Of a stretch of 24,442 nucleotides of DNA, positions 1 through 8,554 are shown piece after piece. A model generated the notes under the pieces. The model was given only the letters and a program-made list of their open reading frames with translations, was not told the DNA's origin and made no database searches. Numbering within the stretch: position 1 is the first letter of the stretch; each line of letters begins with the position of its first letter. Origin of the DNA: an uncultured Aquimonas sp. (lineage in GTDB: Bacteria; Pseudomonadota; Gammaproteobacteria; Xanthomonadales; Xanthomonadaceae); assembly GCA_946481615.1 (NCBI GenBank), contig CAMLOR010000026.1, positions 1 to 24,442 on the forward strand, read 5' to 3'. The position numbers and the translations under genes are program-made.

Positions 1-1067
1 AGCGAGAAGAAGCTCACCAGCAGCACGATGATCACGGCCTCGGTGAGCACGCGCACGAATTCGCCGACCGAATCGCGCACCGCCTTGGGCTGGTCCGAAA
101 CCTTGCGCAGGCTCATGCCCACCGGCAGGCTTTCCTGCAGGCGCGCGAACTCGTGTTCCAGCGCCTCGCCGAGCTTGAGGATGTCGCCGCCGGCGCGCAT
201 CGACACGGCCAGGCCGATGGCGTCCTCGCCCATGAAGCGCATGCGCGGCGCGGGCGGATCGGAGAAGCCGCGCCGCACCTGCGCCACGTCGCCGATGCGG
301 AAGGTGCGGTCGCCGGCACGGATCGGGAAATCGCGGATCGCCTCGACGCTGTCGAAGCGGCCCGACACGCGCAGCTGCACGCGCTCGCCCGGCGTTTCGA
401 AGAAGCCGCTGGGCACGATGGCGTTCTGTTCGTCGAGCGCCTGCTGCACCACCTGCATCGGCACGCCGAGCGTGGCGAGCTTGGTGTTCGACAACTCGAT
501 CCAGATCTTCTCGTCCTGCAGGCCGATCAGTTCGACCTTGGCCACGTCGGGCACGCGCTGCAGTTCCAGTTCGAGGCGCTCGGCGTAGTCCTTCAGCACG
601 GCGTAGTCGAAGCCGTCGCCGGTGAGCGCGTAGATGTTGCCGAAGGTGTCGCCGAATTCGTCGTTGAAGAACGGACCCACCACGCCGGCCGGCAGCGTGT
701 GGCGGATGTCGCTGGTCTTCTTGCGGATCTGGTACCACAGGTCGGGCAGATCCTTCGAGACCAGGCTGTCCTTGGCCACGAAGATGATCTGCGATTCGCC
801 GGGGCGCGAGTACGAGCGGATGAACTCGTACTTGCCCGTCTCCATCAGCTTCTTCTCGATGCGCTCGGTGACCTGGCGCCCGACTTCCTCGGCGGTGGCG
901 CCCGGCCACAGCGTGCGCACCACCATCGCCTTGAAGGTGAAAGGCGGGTCTTCCGACTGCCCCAGGCGCAGGTAGGCGGCCGCGCCCAGGAAGGCCAGCA
1001 GCAGCATGGCGTAGAGCACCAGGCCGCGGTTGCGCAGCGCCCATTCCGACAGATTGAACTGCGTCAT
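1..1067 (-). CDS. RND efflux pump, inner-membrane permease (partial, C-terminal part off window)
   Basis: N-terminal 355 residues of a resistance-nodulation-division transporter, the proton-driven pump of a tripartite drug/solute exporter in the inner membrane. After a short cytoplasmic tail (MTQFNLSEWALRNRG) comes the first membrane helix (about residues 14-32), then the periplasmic porter region with the family's usual features (GATAEEV, SEDPPF, a PSGFFE stretch), and at the window edge the start of the second helix (TEAVIIVLLVSFF). RND pumps are about 1000-1050 aa, so roughly two thirds lie outside. The ATG at 1065-1067 is 4 nt after the stop of the adaptor gene, so the two are one operon. 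Substrate cannot be read from the sequence; the small, single-protein pump type is inferred. Confidence 0.95.
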   Translation of the reverse strand, partial: MTQFNLSEWALRNRGLVLYAMLLLAFLGAAAYLRLGQSEDPPFTFKAMVVRTLWPGATAEEVGRQVTERIEKKLMETGKYEFIRSYSRPGESQIIFVAKDSLVSKDLPDLWYQIRKKTSDIRHTLPAGVVGPFFNDEFGDTFGNIYALTGDGFDYAVLKDYAERLELELQRVPDVAKVELIGLQDEKIWIELSNTKLATLGVPMQVVQQALDEQNAIVPSGFFETPGERVQLRVSGRFDSVEAIRDFPIRAGDRTFRIGDVAQVRRGFSDPPAPRMRFMGEDAIGLAVSMRAGGDILKLGEALEHEFARLQESLPVGMSLRKVSDQPKAVRDSVGEFVRVLTEAVIIVLLVSFFS

Positions 1068-1071
1068 GGCG

Positions 1072-2175
1072 TCAGTTCGCCGCCAGCGCCACGGCGCGGT
1101 TGTCGCGATCGACCGGTTTCACCTTCTGGCCTTCGCGCAGCAGATGCACGCCGGCCACGACGATCCAGTCCTGCGGGCCGAGGCCGCCCAGCACCGGCAC
1201 GCGCGTCTCGCCGTAGGGGCCGAGCTGCACCACGGTCTTCTTCACCTGCGAGGTGGCCGGATCGACCGTCCACACGTAGGGCACGTTGGCTTCCGCCGTC
1301 ACCGCGGCGAGCGGCACGGACAGCCCGGCCTCGGCGCCGTTGCCGGCGTAGACGCGCGCGCTCTGGCCGAGTTCGGCGCCGGTGGCGGCGGCATCGAAGC
1401 TGACGCGTGCGGCGTAGGTGCGGGTCTGCGGATCGGCGCTGGGCGAGAGTTCGCGGATCGTGCCGGCCACGCGCTGGCCGCTCTTCGACCACAGTTCCAC
1501 CAGCACCTTCTGGCCGACCGCGAAGCGCGTGTAGTCGCTTTCCGGAATGCTGATGGCGATCTCGCGCTCGCCCTCGGCCGCCAGCGTGAACACCGGTTGC
1601 CCCGCGGCGACGACCTGGCCGGCTTCGGCCTGGCGGGTGGCGACCACGCCGTCGGCGGGCGCGCGCAACCTCGCGTATTCGGCCTGGTTCTGCGTCACGT
1701 CGAGTTGCGCGCGCACCTGGCCGACCTGGGCCTCGGCGGCCTTGTAGGCCATGTCCTGCTGCTCGTAGAGCGATTCGCTGACCAGCTTGCGGTCGACCAT
1801 GGCCTTGTAGCGGTCGCGTTCGCCGCGGGCGAGATCGAGATTGGCCTCGGCGGCCTTGAGCTGGGCGCGCATCGCGGCGACCTGCAGGCGCAGGTCTTCG
1901 GGATCGAGTTCGGCCAGCACCTGGCCCTGTTTCACCACCGCGCCCGCATCGACGTGCCGCTGCGCGATCTTGCCGCCGACGCGGAAGCTCAGCACCGACT
2001 CCTGCCGCGCCCGCACGTCGCCCGGGAAGGCTTCGAATCCGGCGGCGCCCGGCAAGGGGCGCTCGACCATCGCCGGCCGCACCGAGACCTTTTCTTCGCC
2101 GCCGTTGCCGCAACCGGCCACGAGGCCCGCCAGCACCGCCGCCACCGCCCAGAACCGCACGCCGCGCAGGATCAT
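1072..2175 (-). CDS. RND efflux periplasmic adaptor (membrane fusion protein), lipoprotein
   Basis: 367-aa HlyD/AcrA-type adaptor linking an RND pump to an outer-membrane channel. A short signal peptide ends in a lipobox (V19-A20-G21-C22), so it should be acylated and anchored to the inner membrane facing the periplasm. Then come a lipoyl/barrel-sandwich half (VLSFRVGGKI... AVVKQGQVLAELDP), a coiled-coil hairpin (about residues 85-150, rich in A, Q, E, R), the second lipoyl half (LRAPADGVVATRQAEAGQVV) and beta-barrel/membrane-proximal domains (LGPYGETRVPVLGGL). A GGAAG Shine-Dalgarno lies about 11 nt before the ATG at 2173-2175. It is the first gene of the operon, directly before the pump, and is divergent from a TetR regulator. 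No outer-membrane channel gene is in the window. Confidence 0.94.
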   Translation of the reverse strand: MILRGVRFWAVAAVLAGLVAGCGNGGEEKVSVRPAMVERPLPGAAGFEAFPGDVRARQESVLSFRVGGKIAQRHVDAGAVVKQGQVLAELDPEDLRLQVAAMRAQLKAAEANLDLARGERDRYKAMVDRKLVSESLYEQQDMAYKAAEAQVGQVRAQLDVTQNQAEYARLRAPADGVVATRQAEAGQVVAAGQPVFTLAAEGEREIAISIPESDYTRFAVGQKVLVELWSKSGQRVAGTIRELSPSADPQTRTYAARVSFDAAATGAELGQSARVYAGNGAEAGLSVPLAAVTAEANVPYVWTVDPATSQVKKTVVQLGPYGETRVPVLGGLGPQDWIVVAGVHLLREGQKVKPVDRDNRAVALAAN

Positions 2176-2209
2176 GAATGCTCGCTTCCGCCGCCGCCGG
2201 GCGGCCTAG

Positions 2210-2255
2210 TAACTGAACCGGCGGGTATAGTAAAATTGCCGAACTCGTTAGTCCA
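2210..2255 (-). promoter_or_regulatory. Promoter of the efflux operon with overlapping candidate TetR operator
   Basis: On the minus strand a -35 TGGACT (2250-2255) and -10 TACTAT (2227-2232) are separated by 17 nt. An imperfect 24-bp palindrome, half-sites TAACTGAACCGG and CGGGTATAGTAA (2210-2233, 8 of 12 pairs match), covers the -10. That is where a TetR-family repressor encoded next door would be expected to bind; this is inference from position and symmetry. Confidence 0.45.
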
Positions 2256-2265
2256 GTATTTCGAC

Positions 2266-2922
2266 ATGCCCGTCGCGAAAAAAAACGCCAAACGTGCCGC
2301 CAGCGGTCCCGGCCGCCCCAAGGATCTCGAAAAGCGCGCCGCCATCCTGGCGGCCGCCAAGGCCCTGTTCCCGGTGCACGGCTTCGACGGCGTCAGCATG
2401 GACGCCATCGCGGCCGAAGCCGGCGTCTCCAAGCTGACGGTGTATTCCCACTTCAAGGACAAGGACGCGCTGTTCCGCGAAACGGTGCGCGTCAAATGCG
2501 AGGAACAGCTGCCGCCCTCGCTGTTCGCGGCCGATCTGAAAGGCCCGCTGCGCAAGCAGCTGCGCAGCATCGCCAAGGGTTTCTTCGGCCTCATCATGAG
2601 CGAGGAGGCCATCTCGATGCACCGCATGATGCACGCCCAGGCCGCCGGCGATGCCCGCCTGCCGCGCATGTTCTGGGAGTCCGGGCCGCAGCGCGTCACC
2701 GAAGGCATGGCGGAATTCCTGCGCGCCGAGGTCGAGGCCGGCCAACTCGAGATCCCCGATCTGCACCGTGCCGCTTCGCAATTCCTCTGCCTGCTCAAGG
2801 GCGAACCGCACGCGCGGCTGATGTGCGGCATCTGCGGCCCGATGACCGCACGCGAGATCGACGCCCATATCGACGCCACCGTGGATTTCTTCCTGCGCGC
2901 CTACGCGCCGCGCGGGCGATGA
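2266..2922 (+). CDS. TetR/AcrR-family transcriptional regulator (AefR-like C-terminal domain)
   Basis: 218-aa regulator. Basic N-terminal tail, then a TetR_N helix-turn-helix (residues about 25-70; recognition helix around KLTVYSHF, residues 56-63) and an alpha-helical ligand/dimerisation domain resembling the AefR-like C-terminal family. The reading frame is open far upstream (to 1030) through the antisense of the adaptor gene, so the start must be chosen: ATG 2266 gives the typical tail directly before the HTH and places the gene 90 nt from the divergent adaptor start. It most likely represses the adaptor-pump operon, and possibly itself. The inducing ligand is not visible from sequence. 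Confidence 0.92.
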   Translation: MPVAKKNAKRAASGPGRPKDLEKRAAILAAAKALFPVHGFDGVSMDAIAAEAGVSKLTVYSHFKDKDALFRETVRVKCEEQLPPSLFAADLKGPLRKQLRSIAKGFFGLIMSEEAISMHRMMHAQAAGDARLPRMFWESGPQRVTEGMAEFLRAEVEAGQLEIPDLHRAASQFLCLLKGEPHARLMCGICGPMTAREIDAHIDATVDFFLRAYAPRGR

Positions 2923-3174
2923 ATCGACGGGGTGGCGGTGCCTCAGCAAAAAGGTGAAACAAGTGCCAAGTCAGTTCGGGGTGTGCTGAGGGCCAGACGC
3001 TTCACAGCGGTTGGAGAAACGATGCACCGCACCTCGTCGATGGCATTGACGCAGAAGGCACCCGTCGCATTTCACCTGCGCTTGGCAATTCCTGCGCGTA
3101 TCGCCTAAACATTTCGATAGCGGCCCGCACGCCGGCCCGTTGAGATGGCGGCCTCTTTCCGGCGGGGCCGTGTC

Positions 3175-4716
3175 ATGCCGAAGTGGATCGTTCTTTCTTT
3201 GCTCCTGCTTGTCGCAGAACCCTGCCGTGGGTCGGATCATCTCGATACCCGCACCGTGATCGAGGACCCGCGCGCCGACATCGGCGATCTCTACGCCTGG
3301 ATGTCGCCCGATGGCGAGCGTCTCGAGCTGGCGATGACGATCGTGGGGCACGAGTTTTCCCCCGACCTCGCCTATGCCTTCCATGTCGACAGCGGCGAGG
3401 GCTTCGGGAAGACCACGGCCAGCCTGGACATCGTGTGCCGCGTGCCTGCCGTGGGTCGCGTGGAATGCCGCGGCGGTGCGGTGCAGGTGGAAGGCGACGC
3501 CGGCGGCACGGCGGGCATCGCGAGCGAGGACGGGCGGCTGCGCGTGTTCGCCGGCCTGCGCGACGATCCCTTCTTCAACAACGTGAAAGGCGCGCGCGAT
3601 GCCTACCAGGTGGCCGCTGCCGCGATGAAGCGCGGCGCCGCGGTGGACGCCGATCGCTGTCCCGCGCTCGATCCCGACACATCGAAGGCCTTGCTCGATG
3701 CCTGGCGGCACACGGACGGCGGCCCCGCGCAGGACTTTCTCCACGGCTGGACGCCGGCGTCGCTGGTGGTGTCGGTCGCGCGCGATGTCGTCGACGACGG
3801 CGGCCCTGTGCTCGCCGTGTGGGCTACCGTTTCGACGGCGCAGCGCCAGCTCGATCGCATGGGCCGCCCGCTCACGGGCAATGCGCTGCTCGCGCCGCTG
3901 GCGGCCGACGAGGTCAGCGATGCGCTCAAGGCGCAGTACAACGGTGGCTCGCGCGAGCAATGGCCGGCGCTGACGGGCGAAATACAGAAGACGCTCGGCC
4001 TCTACGACGGCTTCGACGGCGTCTGCGGCAATCAGTGGCTGGCGGATGCGACTTCGCCGCCCGGCGCGCGCTATCGCAGGCTGGCCGAAGTGCTGGCCGA
4101 CGATCGCCTGTGGGTGGACACGACATCGGGCCGCTGCGAACGCTTCATGGCGGTCGAACTCGCTGCGCTGGGATCGAATGCCGAAACACGCGGCGACTGC
4201 GGCGGCCGTACGCCGACGCAGGATGCAGTCGACGTGTACCGCTCGCTGCTGGCCAATGGCAGCATGCGCGGTGTCGACGACGGCGTGGAGCGCGACGCGC
4301 GCGTGCACTCCACGGTCGCGTTCCCGTTCCTCGCCCCCGTGCAGGACGATCGGCAAGGTGGCGGGCAGTGCGCCACGTGCAGCGCCACGTCGGCGAGCAG
4401 ATTGCCCCAGGCCTCGCCTTCCTCCAGTTCGCCGCCCTCGGCGTCGGCCCACATGCCGAGCAGCAACGTGAGATGGACATCGCCGTGCGCGAGCCAGACG
4501 CGGATCATCTCGGTGGCGTCCGGGTCGCCGTCGATCTGCAGGGGCGTGGCGAGCGAGCGGATCGGCATGGCATCCCTCCTTGGCAGCCCGATGCTACGAC
4601 CGCCGGCGCCCGCGCGGCCACCTCGCGGCGCTCACGCCAGACGCGCGATCGCCACCAGCCCCGTCGCGCTCATCACGAAGGTGTACGGCAATGCCATCCA
4701 CAGCATGCGGCCATAG
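3175..4716 (+). CDS. Secreted DUF4331-family protein with anomalous read-through C-terminus
   Basis: From ATG 3175 there is a signal peptide ([19 protein letters not shown]), then a DUF4331 domain: [23 protein letters not shown] near the mature N-terminus, DDPFFNN around residue 130, [10 protein letters not shown] around residue 230, and the near-terminal FPFLAPV. Function of DUF4331 is unknown; members are exported. Family members usually stop right after the FPxLAPP-like end, which here is at about 4344 (390 aa). Instead the frame stays open for another 123 codons that are only the antisense of the DUF5076 gene and of the nhaB 3' end. That tail is Ser/Pro-rich and low in information, so it is probably not a real domain. 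ATG 3145 is an alternative start adding ten residues. See the junction finding. Confidence 0.8.
   Translation: MPKWIVLSLLLLVAEPCRGSDHLDTRTVIEDPRADIGDLYAWMSPDGERLELAMTIVGHEFSPDLAYAFHVDSGEGFGKTTASLDIVCRVPAVGRVECRGGAVQVEGDAGGTAGIASEDGRLRVFAGLRDDPFFNNVKGARDAYQVAAAAMKRGAAVDADRCPALDPDTSKALLDAWRHTDGGPAQDFLHGWTPASLVVSVARDVVDDGGPVLAVWATVSTAQRQLDRMGRPLTGNALLAPLAADEVSDALKAQYNGGSREQWPALTGEIQKTLGLYDGFDGVCGNQWLADATSPPGARYRRLAEVLADDRLWVDTTSGRCERFMAVELAALGSNAETRGDCGGRTPTQDAVDVYRSLLANGSMRGVDDGVERDARVHSTVAFPFLAPVQDDRQGGGQCATCSATSASRLPQASPSSSSPPSASAHMPSSNVRWTSPCASQTRIISVASGSPSICRGVASERIGMASLLGSPMLRPPAPARPPRGAHARRAIATSPVALITKVYGNAIHSMRP
4071..4568 (-). CDS. DUF5076-family protein, C-terminus apparently lost and replaced by antisense read-through
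   Basis: The first about 66 residues are a clear DUF5076 protein: [22 protein letters not shown] and [14 protein letters not shown] correspond to the family's E-x-x-RVW and WGxxLADxxxHV motifs. The start at 4566-4568 is supported by a near-perfect AAGGAGG Shine-Dalgarno (4575-4581) 6 nt upstream. Family members continue with roughly 30 more residues after LADxxxHV and stop near 100 aa. Here, from about 4370 on, the frame reads the antisense of the DUF4331 gene (Cys/Pro/Ser/Arg-rich) to a stop at 4071. Function of DUF5076 is unknown. The N-terminal part is certain as a gene; the stated end is only where the frame closes. Confidence 0.72.
   Translation of the reverse strand: MPIRSLATPLQIDGDPDATEMIRVWLAHGDVHLTLLLGMWADAEGGELEEGEAWGNLLADVALHVAHCPPPCRSSCTGARNGNATVECTRASRSTPSSTPRMLPLASSERYTSTASCVGVRPPQSPRVSAFDPSAASSTAMKRSQRPDVVSTHRRSSASTSASLR
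4345..4370. other. Probable deletion/assembly junction between two convergent genes
   Basis: Family-like sequence of the plus-strand DUF4331 protein ends at about 4344 and family-like sequence of the minus-strand DUF5076 protein ends at about 4371. Neither gene has a stop here and the two are separated by only about 26 nt, whereas DUF5076 alone should need some 100 nt more. The parsimonious reading is loss of both stops in one event, or a local assembly error. Confidence 0.5.
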
Positions 4717-6164
4717 CCCAGGCCGATGCGCGGCGCCAGCGCCGAGGTCAGCAGGTAGAGGAAAGCCGCTTGGCCGTTCGGCGTAGCGACGCTGGGGATG
4801 TTGGTGCCGGTGTTGACGGCCACCGCGAGCAGCTCGAACTGTTCGCGCGCCAGCTGCGCGGCCTGCAGTTCCTTGATGTAGACGGTGGCGACGAAGACGT
4901 TGTCGCTGATGGCCGAGAGCGCGCCATTGGCGACGTACATCATCGTCAGCTGGCGCGAGCCTTCGAAATCGAGCACCCAGCGGATCACGGGCTGGAACAG
5001 CTGCTGCTCCTGGATCACCGCCACGACGGCGAAGAACGTCACCAGCAGCGCGGTGAAGGGCAAGGCCTCCTCGAAGGCCGGCCCGATGCGATGTTCGTCC
5101 ACTACGCCGCACAGCGCGGTGGCGAGCACGATCACGCCCAGGCCAATCAACCCCACCTCCGCGATGTGGAACACCAGGCCCAGCACCAGGAACACCGCGG
5201 CCAAGGCCTGCGCCCACAGGCGCAGCCAGCCGGCGCGCGTGCGGCGTTCGCGTTCGCGCGCGGCGTGCCGCACGATCACCTCGCGCACCGACTCCGGCAG
5301 CGGCGTGCCGTAGCCGAACCAGCGCAGTTTCTCGAGCAGCACGCACGTCAGGAGCCCGGCGACCAGCACCGGCAGCGTGACCGGCGCCATGCGTTGCGCG
5401 AACTCGACGAAGTTCCACCCCGCGGCCTCGCCGATCACGAGATTCTGAGGTTCGCCCACCAGCGTGCACGCTCCGCCCAGCGCGGTGCCGATCGCGGCGT
5501 GCATCACGAGGCTGCGCAGGAAGCTGCGGAAGGCATCGAGATCGGCGCGGCGGTCGGCCTTCACGCGGGCATCGTCGTCGGCATCGTGGTCGCCGTCGCC
5601 GTCGGCATCCCCGTCGTTCTGCGCGAAGCCCGAGGCGATCCGGTGGTAGAGCGCGTAGAAGCCCGCGGCCACCGTCGCCACCACCGCCACCACGGTGAGG
5701 GCATCCAGGAACGCCGACAACAACGCCGATGCGCCGCAGAACACCAGCGCCAGCCACGCCTTGGAGCGGATCCGCACCAGCAGGCCGGTGAACAGGAACA
5801 TCAACAGTTCGCGCAGGAAATAGATGCCCGCCACCATGAACATCAACAGCAGGATGACCGCGAAGTTGGCTTCCACTTCGTGCGCCACCGCATCCGGCCC
5901 GGCCAGGCCCAGCACCACGGCTTCCATCGCCAGCAGGCCCGCGGGCTGCAGCGGGTAGCACTTGAGCGCGAGGGCGAGCGCGCCGATGAATTCCAGCAAC
6001 ACCAGCCAGCCTGCGGCGACCGGCCCGAAGGCGAACAGGACCAGCGGATTGCCCGCGAGCGCCGCGAGCAGCGCGACCTTGTACCAGGCCGGCGCGCGGC
6101 CCAGGAACAGCGCGAACGCGGCAGCGGGCCAGGAAGCGGACTGCGCCGTGGCGCGATCTGACAT
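4632..6164 (-). CDS. nhaB: Na+/H+ antiporter NhaB
   Basis: 510-aa inner-membrane antiporter exporting Na+ in exchange for H+ (pH and salt homeostasis). Strong family match along the whole length: about a dozen hydrophobic helices, [67 protein letters not shown], and [19 protein letters not shown] near the end. Length is close to E. coli NhaB (about 513). Start is the ATG at 6162-6164 with AGGAG 8 nt upstream; an in-frame upstream ATG at 6233 would add an unlikely Pro/Arg-rich leader. A short cytoplasmic-loop insert at residues 183-198 is unusually rich in Asp, Gly and His. The downstream DUF5076 gene follows after 63 nt on the same strand, with its own strong ribosome site. Confidence 0.96.
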   Translation of the reverse strand: MSDRATAQSASWPAAAFALFLGRAPAWYKVALLAALAGNPLVLFAFGPVAAGWLVLLEFIGALALALKCYPLQPAGLLAMEAVVLGLAGPDAVAHEVEANFAVILLLMFMVAGIYFLRELLMFLFTGLLVRIRSKAWLALVFCGASALLSAFLDALTVVAVVATVAAGFYALYHRIASGFAQNDGDADGDGDHDADDDARVKADRRADLDAFRSFLRSLVMHAAIGTALGGACTLVGEPQNLVIGEAAGWNFVEFAQRMAPVTLPVLVAGLLTCVLLEKLRWFGYGTPLPESVREVIVRHAARERERRTRAGWLRLWAQALAAVFLVLGLVFHIAEVGLIGLGVIVLATALCGVVDEHRIGPAFEEALPFTALLVTFFAVVAVIQEQQLFQPVIRWVLDFEGSRQLTMMYVANGALSAISDNVFVATVYIKELQAAQLAREQFELLAVAVNTGTNIPSVATPNGQAAFLYLLTSALAPRIGLGYGRMLWMALPYTFVMSATGLVAIARLA

Positions 6165-6217
6165 CGGAAATTCTCCTGCGGCGGGTACATTCGGCGCGGT
6201 CGCGAGAGTTCGACGCG

Positions 6218-6256
6218 GCGGCGCGCGCGGCATTTAACTTTTTGTTTGCGCGCCGC
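6218..6256 (-). promoter_or_regulatory. Candidate nhaB promoter framed by a 9-bp inverted repeat
   Basis: In the 193-nt divergent gap between nhaB and the YbdK-like gene, a perfect inverted repeat GCGGCGCGC (6218-6226) / GCGCGCCGC (6248-6256) encloses the only AT-rich stretch of the gap, which contains a minus-strand TTAAAT (6233-6238) that could be the nhaB -10. No convincing -35 was identified. Function is inferred from position. Confidence 0.25.
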
Positions 6257-6357
6257 AGGCCATCATACCGGCCTGTGCATTCGTGCTGTTCACGCGATCC
6301 GAGGTTCGCGGCCAGCGTCTCCGACATTTCGACTGGTGGTCGTTACAGGGAGGAACC

Positions 6358-7512
6358 ATGTCGAACGATTACAGCATCGGCATCGAGGAGGAATTCTTCC
6401 TCTCCGATGCCGCCAGCGGCCTGATCGTGCCGCGCGCCCCGGCGGGCTTCGTGCGCGCCTGCGACCAGCGCGTCGCCGGGCACGCCACCTACGAACTGAT
6501 GCAGTCGCAGATCGAAACCACGACGCCCGTCTGCGAGGACGCCGTCGCCTTGCGCGGCAGCCTGTTCGAGTTGCGCGCCGAACTCGGCGCCGCGGCGGCC
6601 GAGCACGGCATGAGCCTCGTGGCCGCCGGCACGCATCCGCTCGCCGAGTGGCGCGAACAGGTGCCCACCGATGCGCCGCGCTACGAGCGCATGGTGGAGG
6701 ATTTCCAGATCGTGAGCCGCCGCAATCTGCTGTGCGGCCTGCACGTGCACGTGGCGCCGCCGCCCGGCGTCGATCGCGTCGACGTGATGAACCGCGTGGT
6801 GCCGTGGCTGCCGCTGCTGCTCAGCCTGAGCGCGTCGTCGCCGTTCTGGTGCCGCCAGGACACGGGCCTTGCGAGCTATCGCCAGGCGGCCTACGACGAG
6901 TGGCCGCGCACCGGCATCCCCGACTGGTTCGGCGGCCAGGCCGACTACGACGCCTTCCTCGACGGGCTGCTGCAGGCCGGCCTGATTCCCGACGTGGGCC
7001 AGGTGTGGTGGGCGATCCGTCCTTCCGCGAATTTCCCGACGCTGGAACTGCGGTTGTGCGACAGCTGCACGCGCATCGACGATGCGCTGTGCATCGCCAA
7101 CCTTTTCCGTTGCCTCGTGCGCGCCGCGGTGCGCCTGCCGGAACTGGGGCGCGCACGCACCTCGGTGACACGCCTGCTGATCGAGGAGAACCGCTGGCAG
7201 GCCAAGCGCCACGGCGTGCGCGCGGTGTTCGTGGACGAAGTGCAAGGGCGCGCGCGCGAATCCGCGGCGGCCGCGCTGGAGCGCCTGCTCGATCTGATCG
7301 CGCCCGACATCGACTACTTCGGCTGCGCCGCCGAAGTGCTGCACGCGCGCAGCATCCTCGCCACCGGCAGCAGCGCCGACCAGCAGCGCGTCATCTATCG
7401 CGCCAGCCGCGACGCCGGCGCCACGCGCACCGAGGCCTGCCGCGAAGTCACGCAATGGCTGGTGGCCGCGACGCGGCCGCGGCAACCCGAACGCACGAGC
7501 CGCGTCGCGTAG
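6358..7512 (+). CDS. Carboxylate-amine ligase, YbdK/GCS2 family (glutamate-cysteine-ligase-like)
   Basis: 384-aa member of the GCS2 superfamily; E. coli YbdK has weak gamma-glutamyl-cysteine ligase activity and most homologues have no proven substrate. Seen: N-terminal SIGIEEEFFL (residues 6-15), QIETTTPVC, SLVAAGTHPLAEW, the CGLHVHV metal/nucleotide-site motif (about residue 125), SASSPFW, and WWAIRPSANFPTLELRLCDS typical of the family. ATG 6358 is preceded by GGGAGG at 5 nt spacing; the frame is open 75 nt further up without a better start. It is followed after 6 nt by a same-strand gene, so the two are probably cotranscribed. Physiological role (thiol/peptide bond synthesis) cannot be fixed from sequence. 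Confidence 0.93.
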   Translation: MSNDYSIGIEEEFFLSDAASGLIVPRAPAGFVRACDQRVAGHATYELMQSQIETTTPVCEDAVALRGSLFELRAELGAAAAEHGMSLVAAGTHPLAEWREQVPTDAPRYERMVEDFQIVSRRNLLCGLHVHVAPPPGVDRVDVMNRVVPWLPLLLSLSASSPFWCRQDTGLASYRQAAYDEWPRTGIPDWFGGQADYDAFLDGLLQAGLIPDVGQVWWAIRPSANFPTLELRLCDSCTRIDDALCIANLFRCLVRAAVRLPELGRARTSVTRLLIEENRWQAKRHGVRAVFVDEVQGRARESAAAALERLLDLIAPDIDYFGCAAEVLHARSILATGSSADQQRVIYRASRDAGATRTEACREVTQWLVAATRPRQPERTSRVA

Positions 7513-7518
7513 CGGCGC

Positions 7519-8550
7519 ATGGCCGTGTCGTCCCGCATGCGTTGGTCGCTTGCCGTGTGCGCCGTGATCGCGGCCGCCGCCGGCGGATGGTGGCTGGGAC
7601 GCCAGCCGCCGACAGGCGCCACCGGAACGTCGCAGGCGCCGACGCCGGTCGCTGCGCCGGCGATGCCTGAAGCACAGTCGGCCACAGAAACTGCAGCGGC
7701 TCGCGAACCCGCCGCCGCACCGCCCGTGGCGCCGCAAGCCCCGGAATCCATCGCGAAACGTCCGTTGCTCGATCAACTCGATGTGCTCGCACAATCGGCG
7801 CGCGGCGGCGATCAGGATGCGGCCTGCCGCCTCGGTACCGCGGTGCTGCGCTGCTTCGAGCACGCGGATACGCGGCAGCCGATCTTCGAGCCGGGCGCCG
7901 ATGCGACCTGGTTCGCGCAGGCCACGCCGGAACAGCAGGCACGCGTCATCGACACGATCGCCAAGATGGGCGAACGTGCGCGACGCATGGATGAGTATTG
8001 CCGCGGCGTGACGCGCACGGCGCATCAGCGCGCCGCCCTGGAATTCCTGCTCGTGGCCGCGCGCGCCGGCAACAGCGTGGCGCGGCACGAATTCATCGCC
8101 GCGGATCTCGAGCCGGTCGACCTGCTGCGCGATCCGCAGCTTGCCCGGCTCTACGCCGACAATGCACCGGCGGTGTTCCGTGCGATGTGGGACGAAGGCG
8201 ATCCGCGTGCGATCGATCTGCTCGTGCGCTTCGCGGGCGGACGGCAGGCGAGCGTGCAGGCCGGCAGCCATGCGATACCGCCACAACTGCTCGATTCGGG
8301 CCTGGTGCGCGCCTTGCGCGATGTGCAGTCCGTGCACCTGTTCGGCTTCGAGCGCCAGCCCGCGCCGCACGAAGAACCGATCGGGCCCGCGGCACGCGCC
8401 GACGCGCAGCGCATCTGGGACGAGCGCTTCGAGACTTCCGGCCACGTCGCCGCGCGGCGCGAACAACGCGAGCAACGCCGCGGCCGGGCGTACGAGCAGA
8501 CGCTCGATCCATCGAACGTTTGCGAGGAAGAAGTCCCGCCCCTGCGTTGA
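7519..8550 (+). CDS. Membrane-anchored protein of unknown function
   Basis: 343 aa, not recognised as a named family. A single N-terminal membrane helix (about residues 8-27, WSLAVCAVIAAAAGGWWLG) acts as a signal anchor, followed by an Ala/Pro/Thr-rich linker (to about residue 75) and a helical, Arg/Ala-rich soluble domain that should sit in the periplasm. The opening of that domain (AQSARGGDQDAACRLG, then LRCF) resembles helical-repeat-like hypothetical proteins common in xanthomonads, by impression only. No catalytic motif is evident. It starts 6 nt after the YbdK-like gene with no good Shine-Dalgarno, consistent with translational coupling; ATG 7537 is an alternative start. Confidence 0.75.
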   Translation: MAVSSRMRWSLAVCAVIAAAAGGWWLGRQPPTGATGTSQAPTPVAAPAMPEAQSATETAAAREPAAAPPVAPQAPESIAKRPLLDQLDVLAQSARGGDQDAACRLGTAVLRCFEHADTRQPIFEPGADATWFAQATPEQQARVIDTIAKMGERARRMDEYCRGVTRTAHQRAALEFLLVAARAGNSVARHEFIAADLEPVDLLRDPQLARLYADNAPAVFRAMWDEGDPRAIDLLVRFAGGRQASVQAGSHAIPPQLLDSGLVRALRDVQSVHLFGFERQPAPHEEPIGPAARADAQRIWDERFETSGHVAARREQREQRRGRAYEQTLDPSNVCEEEVPPLR

Positions 8551-8554
8551 GCCC

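Noticed and set aside
1030..2265. N-terminal extension of the TetR gene
   Set aside because: It is antisense to the adaptor gene; the regulator begins at 2266 just before its HTH.
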